Origin: Paenibacillus sp. LS1
GTDB lineage: Bacteria > Bacillota > Bacilli > Paenibacillales > Paenibacillaceae
Length of the DNA: 64,000 bases
Assembly: GCF_026013365.1 (NCBI RefSeq)
Contig: NZ_JAPDOE010000006.1
Location: 124,001-188,000 of the forward strand
Direction: 5' to 3'
Under the pieces are notes generated by a model. The model was not told the DNA's origin and made no database searches. It worked only from the letters and a program-made list of their open reading frames with translations. The translations under genes and the position numbers were made by a program. Below are positions 27,101 through 36,400 of this stretch, piece by piece; the first letter of the stretch is position 1; each line of letters starts with the position of its first letter.

Positions 27101-27510
27101 AGCAATGGTATGACCGCTTCATCGAAGCACTATATACCGACACCATCGTCAAAAAAGGTGCGCTCTACGTCTATGACCGTGACCCGGAAGAAGACGCATG
27201 GGAGCCGTTCGCGAACCTGATGAAGAGCCGTAACTTTGCCGAGTATGAAGTGTTTGGCAACTTCCGTGGTCTGGCGGAGAAGGATCGCAGTACATTGCTG
27301 CGCAAAGCCTCCCGCCGCGATAACGATCTTACGGCCTCAGAGGATATCACGCCACTGCTGACAAAGCTGGATGATCTGGCTGCACTGTTCATGGAATCAC
27401 GTGATCGTCTCGAATACGAGCGGGTAGAACTGGCTAACGGAGAAGACATCTATCAGTTCTACAGAACGATGTCGTCCAAGCTGAACGACATTCGCAGAAG
27501 GCTGAAGTAA
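24121..27510 (+). CDS. Tubulin-like (Tubulin_2-type) protein, 1129 aa
   Basis: Large protein whose N-terminal half resembles bacterial tubulin-like proteins. A Rossmann start NPILIIGLGGTGIDALL is at residues 32-48 and the tubulin/FtsZ-type GTP-binding loop GGTGSG at 189-194 within LLTGLSGGTGSGCFLD. The rest (about 500-1129) is helical and charged, with long coiled-coil-like stretches and no membrane segment. It is much longer than FtsZ or tubulin (about 350-450), so the extra 600 residues are a partner or regulatory region. GTP-driven assembly is inferred from the motif. RBS AAGGGAGGAC precedes the ATG. It ends two bases before the next gene. Confidence 0.8.
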   Translation: MKPIVREHIQQLDVSLGGGIVSEKIRVDTIDNPILIIGLGGTGIDALLRLKYQINRRFKLPQDPVSKKKMDKPDNVEFLAFETNEQDRAKKYKGIGLDPINEFVLLSNAEIGGLLQNRSVLEPYITDWLSPELSITDGMNGAAGVRQAGRLLLFTKINQVVQAIDKKIKTLSVGTNKKLMVFLLTGLSGGTGSGCFLDISYIVRGIIERDHGSAGIDRVNTLGYLFTPDVNLSNKSLSEHTREYIRKNGYAALKELDYWMNVDSRGERFTQKYGNILTVNSPLPPFNLCHLISATNTEGKLLENAYDYCMNVTAENITNFMASEEKQSGEEFAIHDYISNIRTNIAQMNKVYPANYDYNIIGASSAVLPIEEMTTYLAYRMFDKMNTMFSKAPNQEDTEKFARKLGIDLESVVKSFEARVPEPLPGYQNSERLSYGNVVKSQVVNMDTELEQNFLARAREEYIKAKKQLPGEIAGQFTEQIRRMFLHPEQGPFYVSRLIYTEKGFCVLKMIQSYIETLRENAFRIPRDIEAAQEQSEEKLGDAKSAFVSKEKKKNAYIEAKIHEYWLHADVERNDQMIEFYEDLYELLNQENSRIYNVFTETLNALSSIFAKNGDLLTRGEEQADHKGNKTYYWNVVSVPDIVSVVDGLLDKRDTDDLIRDFSRELLENSSQWVKENEIDIVSSISDFLSEKFGDLITRSMEDFLVIKYGQDESVEKFVERFIAGKLDDEAVPVFNLSNSTGSLHFPSWGFVSVPAQAPGILKGIRNYQNNAVGKSHFTVKESEVRNRIFWLNTRNGVPLFVYTPLKVYEESYERTILDKEGIGRHLVQTEKNNWTYLPSPIPEKSWGDVYENARVKQYNARVRNEFEQALGYNIVTAKSIDENTSNRYAIVTTEAFDLSAKLGAYDMRLTSTTPNLGEVKRAVIELKRLQSEGLPRVGVKDIFGSINEDMAKENLVRSPQLIARVREELAKMNAISAKVAELEGILAQYQDEEQWYDRFIEALYTDTIVKKGALYVYDRDPEEDAWEPFANLMKSRNFAEYEVFGNFRGLAEKDRSTLLRKASRRDNDLTASEDITPLLTKLDDLAALFMESRDRLEYERVELANGEDIYQFYRTMSSKLNDIRRRLK

Positions 27511-27511
27511 G

Positions 27512-29959
27512 ATGGTGACCGGGATGGAGTTCAATTCGAACAATACCCTGAAGCGCGATCTGGAGGAGTATGCAGCACAGTATGCAATAGAGCAGGAGCG
27601 TCAAGGCAGCCTGGGTGATGGACGCAGCAGTATCCATTACCCGGCTTTGTTCCTTTTCGTAGGTGATCTGGTTGCGCCTGCGGTGTCTGCCGTGCAGGAG
27701 ATCAACCGGTTGAAGTGGGATAACGGAGACGGTGTGGTCTACGTTCAGATCGGAACAGAAGATCAGGAAGCTCGTCCGGTTGAAACGAGGAATGGTGGCT
27801 CGTCCGATGATGGGCAGGTAACTCGTCATCGCTTGCCTCTGTCTGCTGGGCAGACGGAGCGACCGTCCAAAACACGGCGCAAGGATGTCCACCGCAGTTT
27901 CCATGATTCCGATCAGGCGCTCTTTGACCTGAATCGTACGCTTCGGCGGGTTGGTAACCGAATTGCCGAATATGGACGGTTGTACTCGTCATTTGATCGG
28001 ATTTACGTTACGGTGGTAACCAGAGCGGATGATCCGCTGAATGTATTGTTGCCAGAACTCACCAAGCTGACGGAGACGATTTTGTCCCAAGCCTTCAAGT
28101 CAGTGCAGACGGATCTGCATGTATTGGTCAGCGAGATGGAACAGGTGGACTCCTTCGGATATGCTAGCGCAGCAGGCCTCGCTTTTCTGCGGGAACTGGA
28201 TTATATGCAGTCACTGGACTACACGTTCAGCGGTAATCTGCTGGTGACGGAGGATGGGATCTCCATTCCCGTTGCACATCCTGCTTCGCCGTTGTTTGAT
28301 CTTGTATATCTGTTGTCTGACAAAAATGAGCGTGGAACCGGTGTCCCTGGTGGCTGGATCGAGAATGCCGAGATCATCTGCCGGATCTGCCTGCTGAAGA
28401 ATAGGAAGCAGGATGGGAATCACTCGGGCACCGTTTCAAGTACGGGCGCGAACACGTACAACAATACATCCTTTAAAAATAATATTCGTACCACCTCTGA
28501 TCAGCATGGTTATGCAAGCGCAGGTTTTGCCGAGATCAGGCGGCCAAACAAGCCAATTGCACTGGCGGTTTTATACCACCTGTATCGGTATCTGCTCGCA
28601 CGCATGCGGCAGGAGCCGGATTGGAGCATTAAGGACAAACTCGCTTTCTTTGGACTGGACGCGGCTTCGGTGGAACGCAAAGTCGAAGGCCTGCTGCCCG
28701 ATGAAGATCTGGTTAGTGGCATGAGTGGCATCATGACGCATAACGTCAGTTTTTCCGATCTGAAGCCGCTCTCGCTGCGTGAAGCGGAGAGAGCATTGTT
28801 CGGACAAGGAGCCGAGGCGTACTTCCGCGATAACGTCGTTCGTCTTGTGGAGGAGCGTGTGCGCGAGCGCAGCTCTGGCGGCTCTCTGCGCCGTCAGGCT
28901 GAACAGTCCCGAGAGGAACATTCAGAGGTTGGCTACTTCCAGTGGGCAGCCTGGAGTGACAGTGAGCCTGGCAGTGTACGTGAAGCGCTGCTCGGACTGA
29001 TTCGGGATAAATCGATGCAGCTTGAATCGGCACGTGCTCTGCTGGAGCAACGTCAGCAAGAGCGAGTGGAAGATCAGTCGTTCAAACGAGCGTTGTTCCG
29101 TGATAAACAGAATGTGCGCAATCTGATTGACTGCATGCTGGAGCGAGTGTATGTACCAAAGGTAGAATTACTGCGACTGGAAAATGAGTTACATCTGCTG
29201 CGTATCTACGATACGGAGATGGAAGAGCTTCACCGTTTCAGTCGCCACGTAACAGCAGCACTTGAATCGCTGGAACGCACACTGCGAGAAACGGCTGTCC
29301 AAAGTATCGCTGCTGCGGATGAATACATCGGGCAGAACGTGATGGAGTACTACGGCAAAGTGACGGAAGAGCTAATCACCGATTTGGAAGCCAAGCGCGG
29401 ACGGGACGTATGGTTTGAGGACCGTTACATGGGAGACATGAACCGGCTTGCCACAGAAGGCGATGACCGTCTGCTGAAACGGCTGATGGAGGTATGTCAC
29501 TCGTTGCTGCTTACGGCAGAGCCATTGCGATTACCATTTGAAGAAGAGCTGTTGCAGCGGGCCAATGTAACGATTGCCTACGGAGACAAAGACGTATTGA
29601 CCCGGGATGATCTGTTCCGCAGGTTATACCACACGCTGGAGGATCAGGCGGTCGTTCGGGTACGGGTATTCGATTATACGCAGGAACATCGGTATGAAGA
29701 GAAGTATTTCTTTGGTGACCATCATAGTGCTTTCATGGACTACGCGGCACATGCCGAAGAGACGTCACGCATCTACAAGCTGGGTGTGGTGTACGAAGAA
29801 CGCAGCAGTGGTGTGGAAAAGCTGAATCTGATGGGAGGTTTCCATCTGGAGGATCTCATGGTGTATCGGAACGGCAAGGTATACTATGACTCGTACACGG
29901 AGAATGGCTATGAACTTCACCCCGCAGGTCTGGTGGAGAAGTTGTCACCCATTCGTTAA
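27512..29959 (+). CDS. Unknown 815-aa partner of the tubulin-like protein
   Basis: No family recognised. The N-terminal 330 residues look like an alpha/beta fold (FLFVGDLVAPAVSAV near residue 47, DRIYVTVVTRADDP near 165, FDLVYLLSDKNERG near 270), possibly a diverged relative of the tubulin-like neighbour since both share nucleotide-fold-like strands and long helical C-termini. Residues about 500-650 are highly charged and coiled-coil-like (ELLRLENELHLLRIYDTEME is typical). No membrane segment and no Walker motif are seen. It follows the tubulin-like gene by two bases with RBS AGAAGG, so the two are co-translated and probably interact. Confidence 0.7.
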   Translation: MVTGMEFNSNNTLKRDLEEYAAQYAIEQERQGSLGDGRSSIHYPALFLFVGDLVAPAVSAVQEINRLKWDNGDGVVYVQIGTEDQEARPVETRNGGSSDDGQVTRHRLPLSAGQTERPSKTRRKDVHRSFHDSDQALFDLNRTLRRVGNRIAEYGRLYSSFDRIYVTVVTRADDPLNVLLPELTKLTETILSQAFKSVQTDLHVLVSEMEQVDSFGYASAAGLAFLRELDYMQSLDYTFSGNLLVTEDGISIPVAHPASPLFDLVYLLSDKNERGTGVPGGWIENAEIICRICLLKNRKQDGNHSGTVSSTGANTYNNTSFKNNIRTTSDQHGYASAGFAEIRRPNKPIALAVLYHLYRYLLARMRQEPDWSIKDKLAFFGLDAASVERKVEGLLPDEDLVSGMSGIMTHNVSFSDLKPLSLREAERALFGQGAEAYFRDNVVRLVEERVRERSSGGSLRRQAEQSREEHSEVGYFQWAAWSDSEPGSVREALLGLIRDKSMQLESARALLEQRQQERVEDQSFKRALFRDKQNVRNLIDCMLERVYVPKVELLRLENELHLLRIYDTEMEELHRFSRHVTAALESLERTLRETAVQSIAAADEYIGQNVMEYYGKVTEELITDLEAKRGRDVWFEDRYMGDMNRLATEGDDRLLKRLMEVCHSLLLTAEPLRLPFEEELLQRANVTIAYGDKDVLTRDDLFRRLYHTLEDQAVVRVRVFDYTQEHRYEEKYFFGDHHSAFMDYAAHAEETSRIYKLGVVYEERSSGVEKLNLMGGFHLEDLMVYRNGKVYYDSYTENGYELHPAGLVEKLSPIR

Positions 29960-29986
29960 GACGTCTGGATGGAAGGGAGGTACAGA

Positions 29987-30187
29987 TTGGCTACTGATGC
30001 GAAGTTGCGCCGAGCAAACCCGATGTTTGTCTGTGACTCCGTGATTAGACGCGGATCTGTTTTCCATCCAGGACACCGAATAATTACCCGAATCAATTTT
30101 GTATTAACTCAGCCTGCTTACGGCTGGTATGGAAAGGATGCATGTGGACATGCAGCGAAAAATCAATCTTCTCCTGGTCCTGTTTAG
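29987..30187 (+). CDS. Possible small gene or leader overlapping the second vWA gene
   Basis: A 66-codon frame with TTG start at 29987 placed six bases behind GGAAGGGAGG (29971-29980), one of the best RBS sequences in the cluster. It overlaps the 5' end of the next gene by 38-59 bases, so it could couple translation. The product (MATDAKLRRANPMFVCD...) has no recognisable domain. It may be a decayed gene rather than a functional one; the ribosome-binding signal is the main support. Confidence 0.3.
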   Translation: MATDAKLRRANPMFVCDSVIRRGSVFHPGHRIITRINFVLTQPAYGWYGKDACGHAAKNQSSPGPV

Positions 30188-31433
30188 CCTGATAGGCGGG
30201 GCAGTGGGCTTTGCGGCAGGAGAAATCATGCTGCGTCAATGGCTTGGGGAGATGCCACGTCTGTTGCTGATGGGATTATACTTTGGCGTACTGGCGCTGA
30301 GCGTTGGATTGTTCTGTTTGATCGCAGAGATGATCTCACCCAAGCTGAATGGCGCTTCATGGAAGCTCCGCTATCTGGGACTGTCTTGGAAATTGCTTGT
30401 TCCGGCAACACTTGCTCTGTTGTTTGTTGTTGGACTCGCCCTGCAATTGCTGTATCAGATCAATCCGGGCGGTGTGAAGCAAGTCAAGGACATCGTACTA
30501 ATGATCGACAACTCGGGCAGCATGAGCGAGACAGATCCGGATAACGGACGTTTTGAAGCAGCCAAGACACTGATCAGTCAAATGGAGAGTGACAAACAGG
30601 TAGCTGTCATTACATTTGATGACCAACCGCAGTTGTTGCAACCGTTTATTGCGCTGGATAGTGACGCGGCGAAGAATGAGGTTTATAGCAAAATCGATGG
30701 CATTGTTACGACTTCAGGCGGAACCAATTTTGATGCCGTGCTGCGTGAAGGCATGGAACAGATTCAGGGCAAACAGGACCCGAAACGCGGTACCGTCGTC
30801 ATCTTGTTATCCGATGGCTTCAGTGAAGCGGAGACGGCAGATATTTTGTCCCAATATGCGAGTGAGCAGATATCGATCAACACGGTCGGTCTAAGCCTAG
30901 TGGACCCATCAGGTACGGATTTGCTACGTAATATTGCCCAGCAAACGGGTGGTATGTACTATGATGTACCGGATTCCGGTGGTCTGAATCTGGCATTCCA
31001 GCAGATTTACGATACGATTGATGAACGGACGCTGGTAACGGAGCGTACAGGCAAGATGGAGCATAGCGTTTATCTGGCGATTTTCCGTGTAGCAGCTGTG
31101 TTACTGATTGGCGTGGCGCTGGGTGTATCACTTGGACTCGTGTTCGATAACCGTCATCTCGCACTCAGCTTTGGTATTGGTGGTGCGGTGTCGGGTCTAC
31201 TGGCAGGGTTGCTGCTGGAATGGGGCCTCGACGGTTCAAACGTGGGTGATACATTCGTACGACTTGGTGCGATGCTCATTTTGTCTGGCGTACTGACTCT
31301 CTTCTCCTGGATTGTTCCGATTAAGGAGAACACGCCGCGGAAGAGCAGGGGGCGTCGTGAAGCTGGTGGCGGAACTTCTTCAACGGAAGGGTTCGGTCAG
31401 AGACCAAGAGATACACGCAGCAAAGGATTCTAA
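30129..31433 (+). CDS. Membrane-embedded von Willebrand factor A protein
   Basis: 434 residues (starts possible at 30129, 30138 and 30150; none has a strong RBS). Three membrane helices occupy residues about 10-105, then a vWA domain with an intact metal site DNSGSMS near residue 128 and the LLSDGFSEAE strand near 232. Three more helices follow at about 310-400, and a basic Ser/Gly-rich tail ends it. The vWA domain thus sits between helix bundles; its side of the membrane cannot be told. The paired exported vWA gene is at 22048. vWA domains bind protein partners through the metal site, so this is probably the membrane receptor or anchor of the cluster. Confidence 0.85.
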   Translation: MERMHVDMQRKINLLLVLFSLIGGAVGFAAGEIMLRQWLGEMPRLLLMGLYFGVLALSVGLFCLIAEMISPKLNGASWKLRYLGLSWKLLVPATLALLFVVGLALQLLYQINPGGVKQVKDIVLMIDNSGSMSETDPDNGRFEAAKTLISQMESDKQVAVITFDDQPQLLQPFIALDSDAAKNEVYSKIDGIVTTSGGTNFDAVLREGMEQIQGKQDPKRGTVVILLSDGFSEAETADILSQYASEQISINTVGLSLVDPSGTDLLRNIAQQTGGMYYDVPDSGGLNLAFQQIYDTIDERTLVTERTGKMEHSVYLAIFRVAAVLLIGVALGVSLGLVFDNRHLALSFGIGGAVSGLLAGLLLEWGLDGSNVGDTFVRLGAMLILSGVLTLFSWIVPIKENTPRKSRGRREAGGGTSSTEGFGQRPRDTRSKGF

Positions 31434-31453
31434 CGTCGGGAGGTCAATGGAAC

Positions 31454-32101
31454 ATGCAATTTACGGATGCAGACCCTTCGACACCCTTGATTCGAAAACT
31501 GACACTTGCGGTGGACGAAGGACGTTGTACACTTCGCTGGCTCTGGCCGGAATCAGTAGAAGCTGTCTATGTGGAGCGGCTGGAGCTGGATATGATGAGC
31601 GATGATCGTACCGGAGAAGAGCCTGCACAGGGCAAGCTGAAGCTGTACACGAGAGAGGAATATAAGGCGAGCAATGGTTACACGGATCGGATCACAGGTT
31701 TTGGTGCCATCAAGTACACGGTTTATGTGTGTCAGATGCAGGAAGATGGGCCTGTGCTGATCCGTCAACGAGACGAGGACAACATGGTGATTGCAAGCGC
31801 AGGGAAGGCGGACATCCGCTTTTCTATTCGCTACAAGAGCGGTTTTTTTCAGAAACGAAAAAGTGTATTGATCACCGTCACAGCGGAAGTACCTGTTCCG
31901 AAGGAAGCACTCTGTTATGTTCGCAAACAGGGCGGGGTTCCGCTGAATAAGGAAGATGGTACGGTGTATCCTTTTGTGAGTGATTTTGCTCCCGGAAGAA
32001 ATGAGATGCCGCCCGTTGAAGTTGCCAAGGATGATTATGTGCGGTTATTCTTCACGGACGGACCGAGATATGGAGCCGCCTATCGGCTTATATCAGACTA
32101 G
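31454..32101 (+). CDS. Unknown 215-aa beta-rich cluster protein
   Basis: No family recognised. The sequence alternates short strands typical of a beta-sandwich or two-domain beta fold (KLTLAVDEGRCTLRWLW, YTVYVCQMQEDG, SVLITVTAEVPVPK, YVRLFFTDGPRYG). No signal, membrane segment or catalytic motif is seen. GGGAGG ends ten bases before the ATG. Because the gene lies between vWA and GTPase genes and is colinear with both, it is probably an adaptor. The gap after it holds the end of a MITE-like element. Confidence 0.65.
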   Translation: MQFTDADPSTPLIRKLTLAVDEGRCTLRWLWPESVEAVYVERLELDMMSDDRTGEEPAQGKLKLYTREEYKASNGYTDRITGFGAIKYTVYVCQMQEDGPVLIRQRDEDNMVIASAGKADIRFSIRYKSGFFQKRKSVLITVTAEVPVPKEALCYVRKQGGVPLNKEDGTVYPFVSDFAPGRNEMPPVEVAKDDYVRLFFTDGPRYGAAYRLISD

Positions 32102-32112
32102 ATAGTTGGACT

Positions 32113-32154
32113 AGCGATTGGAAGGTTACTCTGTCGTCGTAGTGCAAGTGTAAA
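32113..32154 (+). repeat. Right-end remnant of the MITE-like element
   Basis: GCGATTGGAAGGTTACTCTG and onward to GTGTAAA (32148-32154) match the right end of the 23891-24078 element (there GCGATCGGAAGGTTACTCTG) over about 42 bp. No left end is visible. It sits in the gap between the 215-aa gene and the GTPase gene. Confidence 0.6.
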
Positions 32155-32191
32155 TCACCTTAGTCTGACTGATCAGGGGAGGGGAGTGGCT

Positions 32192-33451
32192 ATGAGCTTT
32201 TTTAGTCGGTTTTTGAAGAGACAACAGCCGGAGGAACGTCCGCTGTTTTACGATATTGTATGCCCTTATTGTTTCAGTAAGTTTTCACCGGAAGAGGTCG
32301 TGTTCCGCGCTGCCCATCATCGTGATGATGATGAGGACTATGCACTCGGGGAAGATGCGAAGCTGAATCGGTATCGTGAAAGGTTCGGACTCGACACGGT
32401 ATTTGATATGGAGGCCGTATTAGCTCCGCATGATGTACCGGAGGAACATCGGATTTATTCCGATAACATCGTAATGGGTCTGAACGATCGGTACGGTGTC
32501 GTTACACGCCGCCGGTTGTGCCCGCAGTGTCACAATGAGCTACCTGTTACGGCAGGTAAAGCACCGAGCAACATCATTTCCATTATTGGTGCGTCCCAGG
32601 TGGGTAAATCCGTCTACATGACTTCATTAATTCATACATTGCAGCATTATACAGCCGATCATTTTGACGCGGCTTGCATGCCACTGAATGCGGAGATCAG
32701 CCGCCGGTTCCGTGCGGATTATGAAGAACCGTTGTTCGAACGGGGCGATCTGCTGGATTCCACACAGAAGGAGAAATTGCAAGAACCGTTTATCTTCCAG
32801 TTTGTGTTCAAGGACGAAGATAAAGCGCCGCTAACCTTGGTGTTCTTTGACGTTGCGGGTGAAGGTATGGTGGAGCAGGATTATCTCGGACTTCACGGGC
32901 AGCACATCAAGAACTCGGCAGGTATTCTGTTCATGGTGGACCCGCTTCAGATTCGTTCGATTCGGGACAAAATCCGCATTAACCTCGGCAACGAGCCGGG
33001 AGAGTGGACACCACGATACGATGAGCCACGCGACGTGGTACTGACAATGTTCGGAGATTTTATCGCTTATCAGGATAAAGCCAAGACCAATATTCCAACA
33101 GCCGTTGTGCTCACGAAAAGCGACATGCTGCATTCCCTCAAAGATGAAGAGGGGGATTATATCAAATCCAACAGCAATGTGTTCCGCAACATGGTGCACC
33201 GCGATTGGTTTGACTTAACTGAGTTCGAGAATATCGACGGGGAGATCCGGCGTTTTATCGAGAAGGTGGATCGTCCGTTCAAGGGCACGATGGATGTGTA
33301 CTTCAAGGATACAGCCTATTTCGCAGTATCTGCGCTGGGCAGCAATCCGGTGGATATGAAATTGCAGGGTGTGGTTAGCCCGATTCGCGTGGATGAACCC
33401 TTCCTGTGGTTACTGTACAAGCTGAAGTACATTGAGGGGAGAGTGGGATGA
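32192..33451 (+). CDS. Zinc-ribbon P-loop GTPase (double-GTPase-2-like)
   Basis: 419 residues. N-terminal CPYC (C24/C27) and CPQC (C110/C113) form a split zinc ribbon. The P-loop is GASQVGKS at 133-140, a DVAGE segment at 220-224 is the Walker B/G3 site, and TKSD at 308-311 is the guanine-specificity G4 motif, so GTP is the likely ligand. By memory this matches the DO-GTPase2 class of prokaryotic GTPases found beside GTPase-associated protein 1. Start at ATG 32192 because AGGGGAGGGGAG ends five bases before it; the GTG at 32186 lies inside the RBS. It overlaps the next gene by ATGA. Confidence 0.82.
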   Translation: MSFFSRFLKRQQPEERPLFYDIVCPYCFSKFSPEEVVFRAAHHRDDDEDYALGEDAKLNRYRERFGLDTVFDMEAVLAPHDVPEEHRIYSDNIVMGLNDRYGVVTRRRLCPQCHNELPVTAGKAPSNIISIIGASQVGKSVYMTSLIHTLQHYTADHFDAACMPLNAEISRRFRADYEEPLFERGDLLDSTQKEKLQEPFIFQFVFKDEDKAPLTLVFFDVAGEGMVEQDYLGLHGQHIKNSAGILFMVDPLQIRSIRDKIRINLGNEPGEWTPRYDEPRDVVLTMFGDFIAYQDKAKTNIPTAVVLTKSDMLHSLKDEEGDYIKSNSNVFRNMVHRDWFDLTEFENIDGEIRRFIEKVDRPFKGTMDVYFKDTAYFAVSALGSNPVDMKLQGVVSPIRVDEPFLWLLYKLKYIEGRVG

Positions 33452-36400
33452 TGCGTTCTTCCGTAACCCCGCCCATTGAACAACAGTTGTATACCCGAGA
33501 GCGGCGCGGGGTGTTTCGCACAACAGAGGGGTTCGATACGGTTGCGGCATCGCCGGGACTGGACCCTTCTTTTATCAAAAAAGTGCTTCACCCTTACTGT
33601 GTCTATGACGCTCCAGCGGAGCTGACAGGCCGTAGTGAGAAGGACGAGACGAAGTTTCCGGCTTCCATTCACCTGCTTCATCTGGAGAGTGGAGAGACGA
33701 TCCTTGGGCAAAATGTGTACCAGTCTGCGGATTTCACCGGGCTGCGCAGCGCCTTTTTCGCTCATAATTACGTCTTGTCTCCCGAACGCTCGGAAGAGCA
33801 GATGAAGCAAGGCGGCTGGCTGGATGCCGTGTTCGCCACGTCCTATGACATCGAACAAGGTACAGTCCTGCCGGCGCTTGCTGAATTGCCTATCTCATCT
33901 AGGGACGGACAGGGTGCGGCGACCGATGTGGGTGTAGGATCACCAACCCAAGTGCTGAGCGCCTTGAAAATGAACGAAGTGCTTTTCAAGCGTTTGCTCT
34001 ACGCCGTAATGCAGTCTGTAGCGACACGCAGAAAAGTATACATTGCGCTGGACCTTCCCGCAGAAGAAGTCACCGCAGGGGCCAAAGGATTGCTACGTTT
34101 GCTGTACACGGCTTTACCATACGCATTCCGGCGGCAGCTGGGATTCATGACGTTTGCCAAGGACCCGCAGGCGAAGAAAGGCATTCACGTTCAGTTTGTA
34201 GAGCGGGGGACGTTGCGTCCGAAAGACCGGAATACGGAGAAGGATTTCACCTTTGATCTGGTATCCGGCAGAGTGACGCATGCAGATGCATCTGTGGCGA
34301 AGTTACCTTATGCGGAATTCGCTTGGGCCTTATTGCAGGAACCTGCGGCGGCGGATGCGTTCTATACGTTTGCCGATGAAATGCTATCTGGCATGGAGCC
34401 TGGAAGGGATCTTTCCATTGAAGCTTACGGCGAACTTGCGGTGTTCTATGGTCTTGAACAAGGCGTGGAAGACCTGTATCTGGATAACAAAAGCCATGTC
34501 CTGAGTGGTTTGTTGACCTATCTGAAGCCGGAAGGTGGATCACGGCAACGTTCACGTCTGAACGAATTGTTCCTGACCTTACTCAGCCGAGAACTGGACA
34601 GTGTGAAACGCGAGAACGTACCCGAAGAAGACGTCGCTGCTCGTATTGGAGAATATTTCAGTGTTGCCGCGCCCGTGGTGCAATCCTGGATTGTTGACTA
34701 TTTCATCTACGGTATAAATAATGCCCGTGCCCAGAAGCGGATGCGTGCTGTACAGGAATTGTATGCTGTGCTGGATCGAGATCCGCAGCTGAATCGAGCT
34801 TTCTTTGACAAAGTGCTGGCCAATGAATCGCTCACGAAGTTGTTGTTCGAGCCTTATCTGGACAATCAGCTGAAACGCACCGAATCGGCAGCTGGCGTCG
34901 TGGAAGTGATCCGAAGATGGGTTACGTCCCATCCATCTGCGATCCACTACAGCTTCTTGCAGGAGCGGGCAGCCAATGAGCTGCGTGAACGGTTATGTTC
35001 TGCGCCTAATTCGGTACAGTCTGCGAATGAAGCTCTCCAGCGGGTTAGCATACTGGATCGGGTATCAGCTGATGATACCTATGATACAGGCATTACGGCA
35101 CGAATAGGCCAATCTGAAGCTACAGTTCGCCCTAATCGAAAAGGGGGATCTCCGTCTGCCAGTCAAGATCCGGCATATCTGGAGGAGTTAACCCGCCTTG
35201 CAGACAAGCTCGCATATGTCATTAACCTGTTTATGATTCAGGATCTGGATCTGGAACGGGTTAACCGTGAGCAGCTGTTAAGCATTGATATTTTGCAGCA
35301 TGGCAATGAAGTTAGGGATTGGGCAGCACGTCAGGGCTCTGATGTATCTGCTCGAACGAACATGATGCTGGCTGCGAGAGCATGGCTTAGTGGCGAGGGG
35401 AATGAAGAAGAGGCATTGGAGGCACTTTCCCTGGCAGAACGCAATGAACTTCAACGCTGGACGCGTCGCTGGCTTGCTGGAGAGCTGCAGGCTCATCCGG
35501 GGATCGCGGCTTATGAAGCTTTGCCTATGGCCTTCTACCGGGGAGGAAGCGGTAGCAATCGGTTGGATTATCCTGGCCTGATTGAATTCATCCGCACCAA
35601 TGCAAGTCGTGCTGAAGGGTTGTATCCATTCTTCGAATGGTCAGGAGATCAACGAATGTTTGTCCGGGGTTCCAATGCGCATAAAGGATATGCAGATGCC
35701 CTTGTGGCTTATTTCAAGGCCCATGACCGTGACGCTTTCAAGTCGAAGTCGACTTTCAAACCGTATTATGCGAGAGCGAGCAAGACAATGAAGCCGGTCT
35801 ATGACCGTGCCAAGACAGAATTGTCATCCCCACTGGTGCGGATGCTAACGGGTAAAAGAAAGAATCTGTTTGGATTAATCCTCTTAATCCTGGTTCTGGG
35901 TATTGCTGGCGGTACATATGCATGGATGAATAATTCCGAGGAGCCGCCAGCGGCGTCCCCACCATCTACCGAGGAGCCTGGCATTCCAGCTGAACCTGAG
36001 GTACAGCTCGCGGAGAAGATTGCTTATATGATTCCTGCGACTGAACAGGAGGATACGGAATCCGCTGCTCAATTGGTGATCCGTTTCAGGAATGAAACGG
36101 GAAGTACTGAGTTTGAGCAAGGCTCGCTGCAATTGACGATGAAAGATGGCAGCACGCAGGAGTTGGATGCTACAGGTAAGTGGGAGAGCTTTAATCGGAA
36201 TGAAGAGCTAGATACCCAAGAACCCACCGATGATGGTTCAGGAAGTACTTCCGAAGGAAGCACGGGTGGTTCCTCAGCGGGAAACGCGGGGAACGCAGAG
36301 CAGACGGAGGATGGCGATCAGCAAGCAGATTCAGCCACATCGGGTGATGCCACTTTAGATCCTACTACCGATGCAACAACGGATACAGGGACCAATGCAT

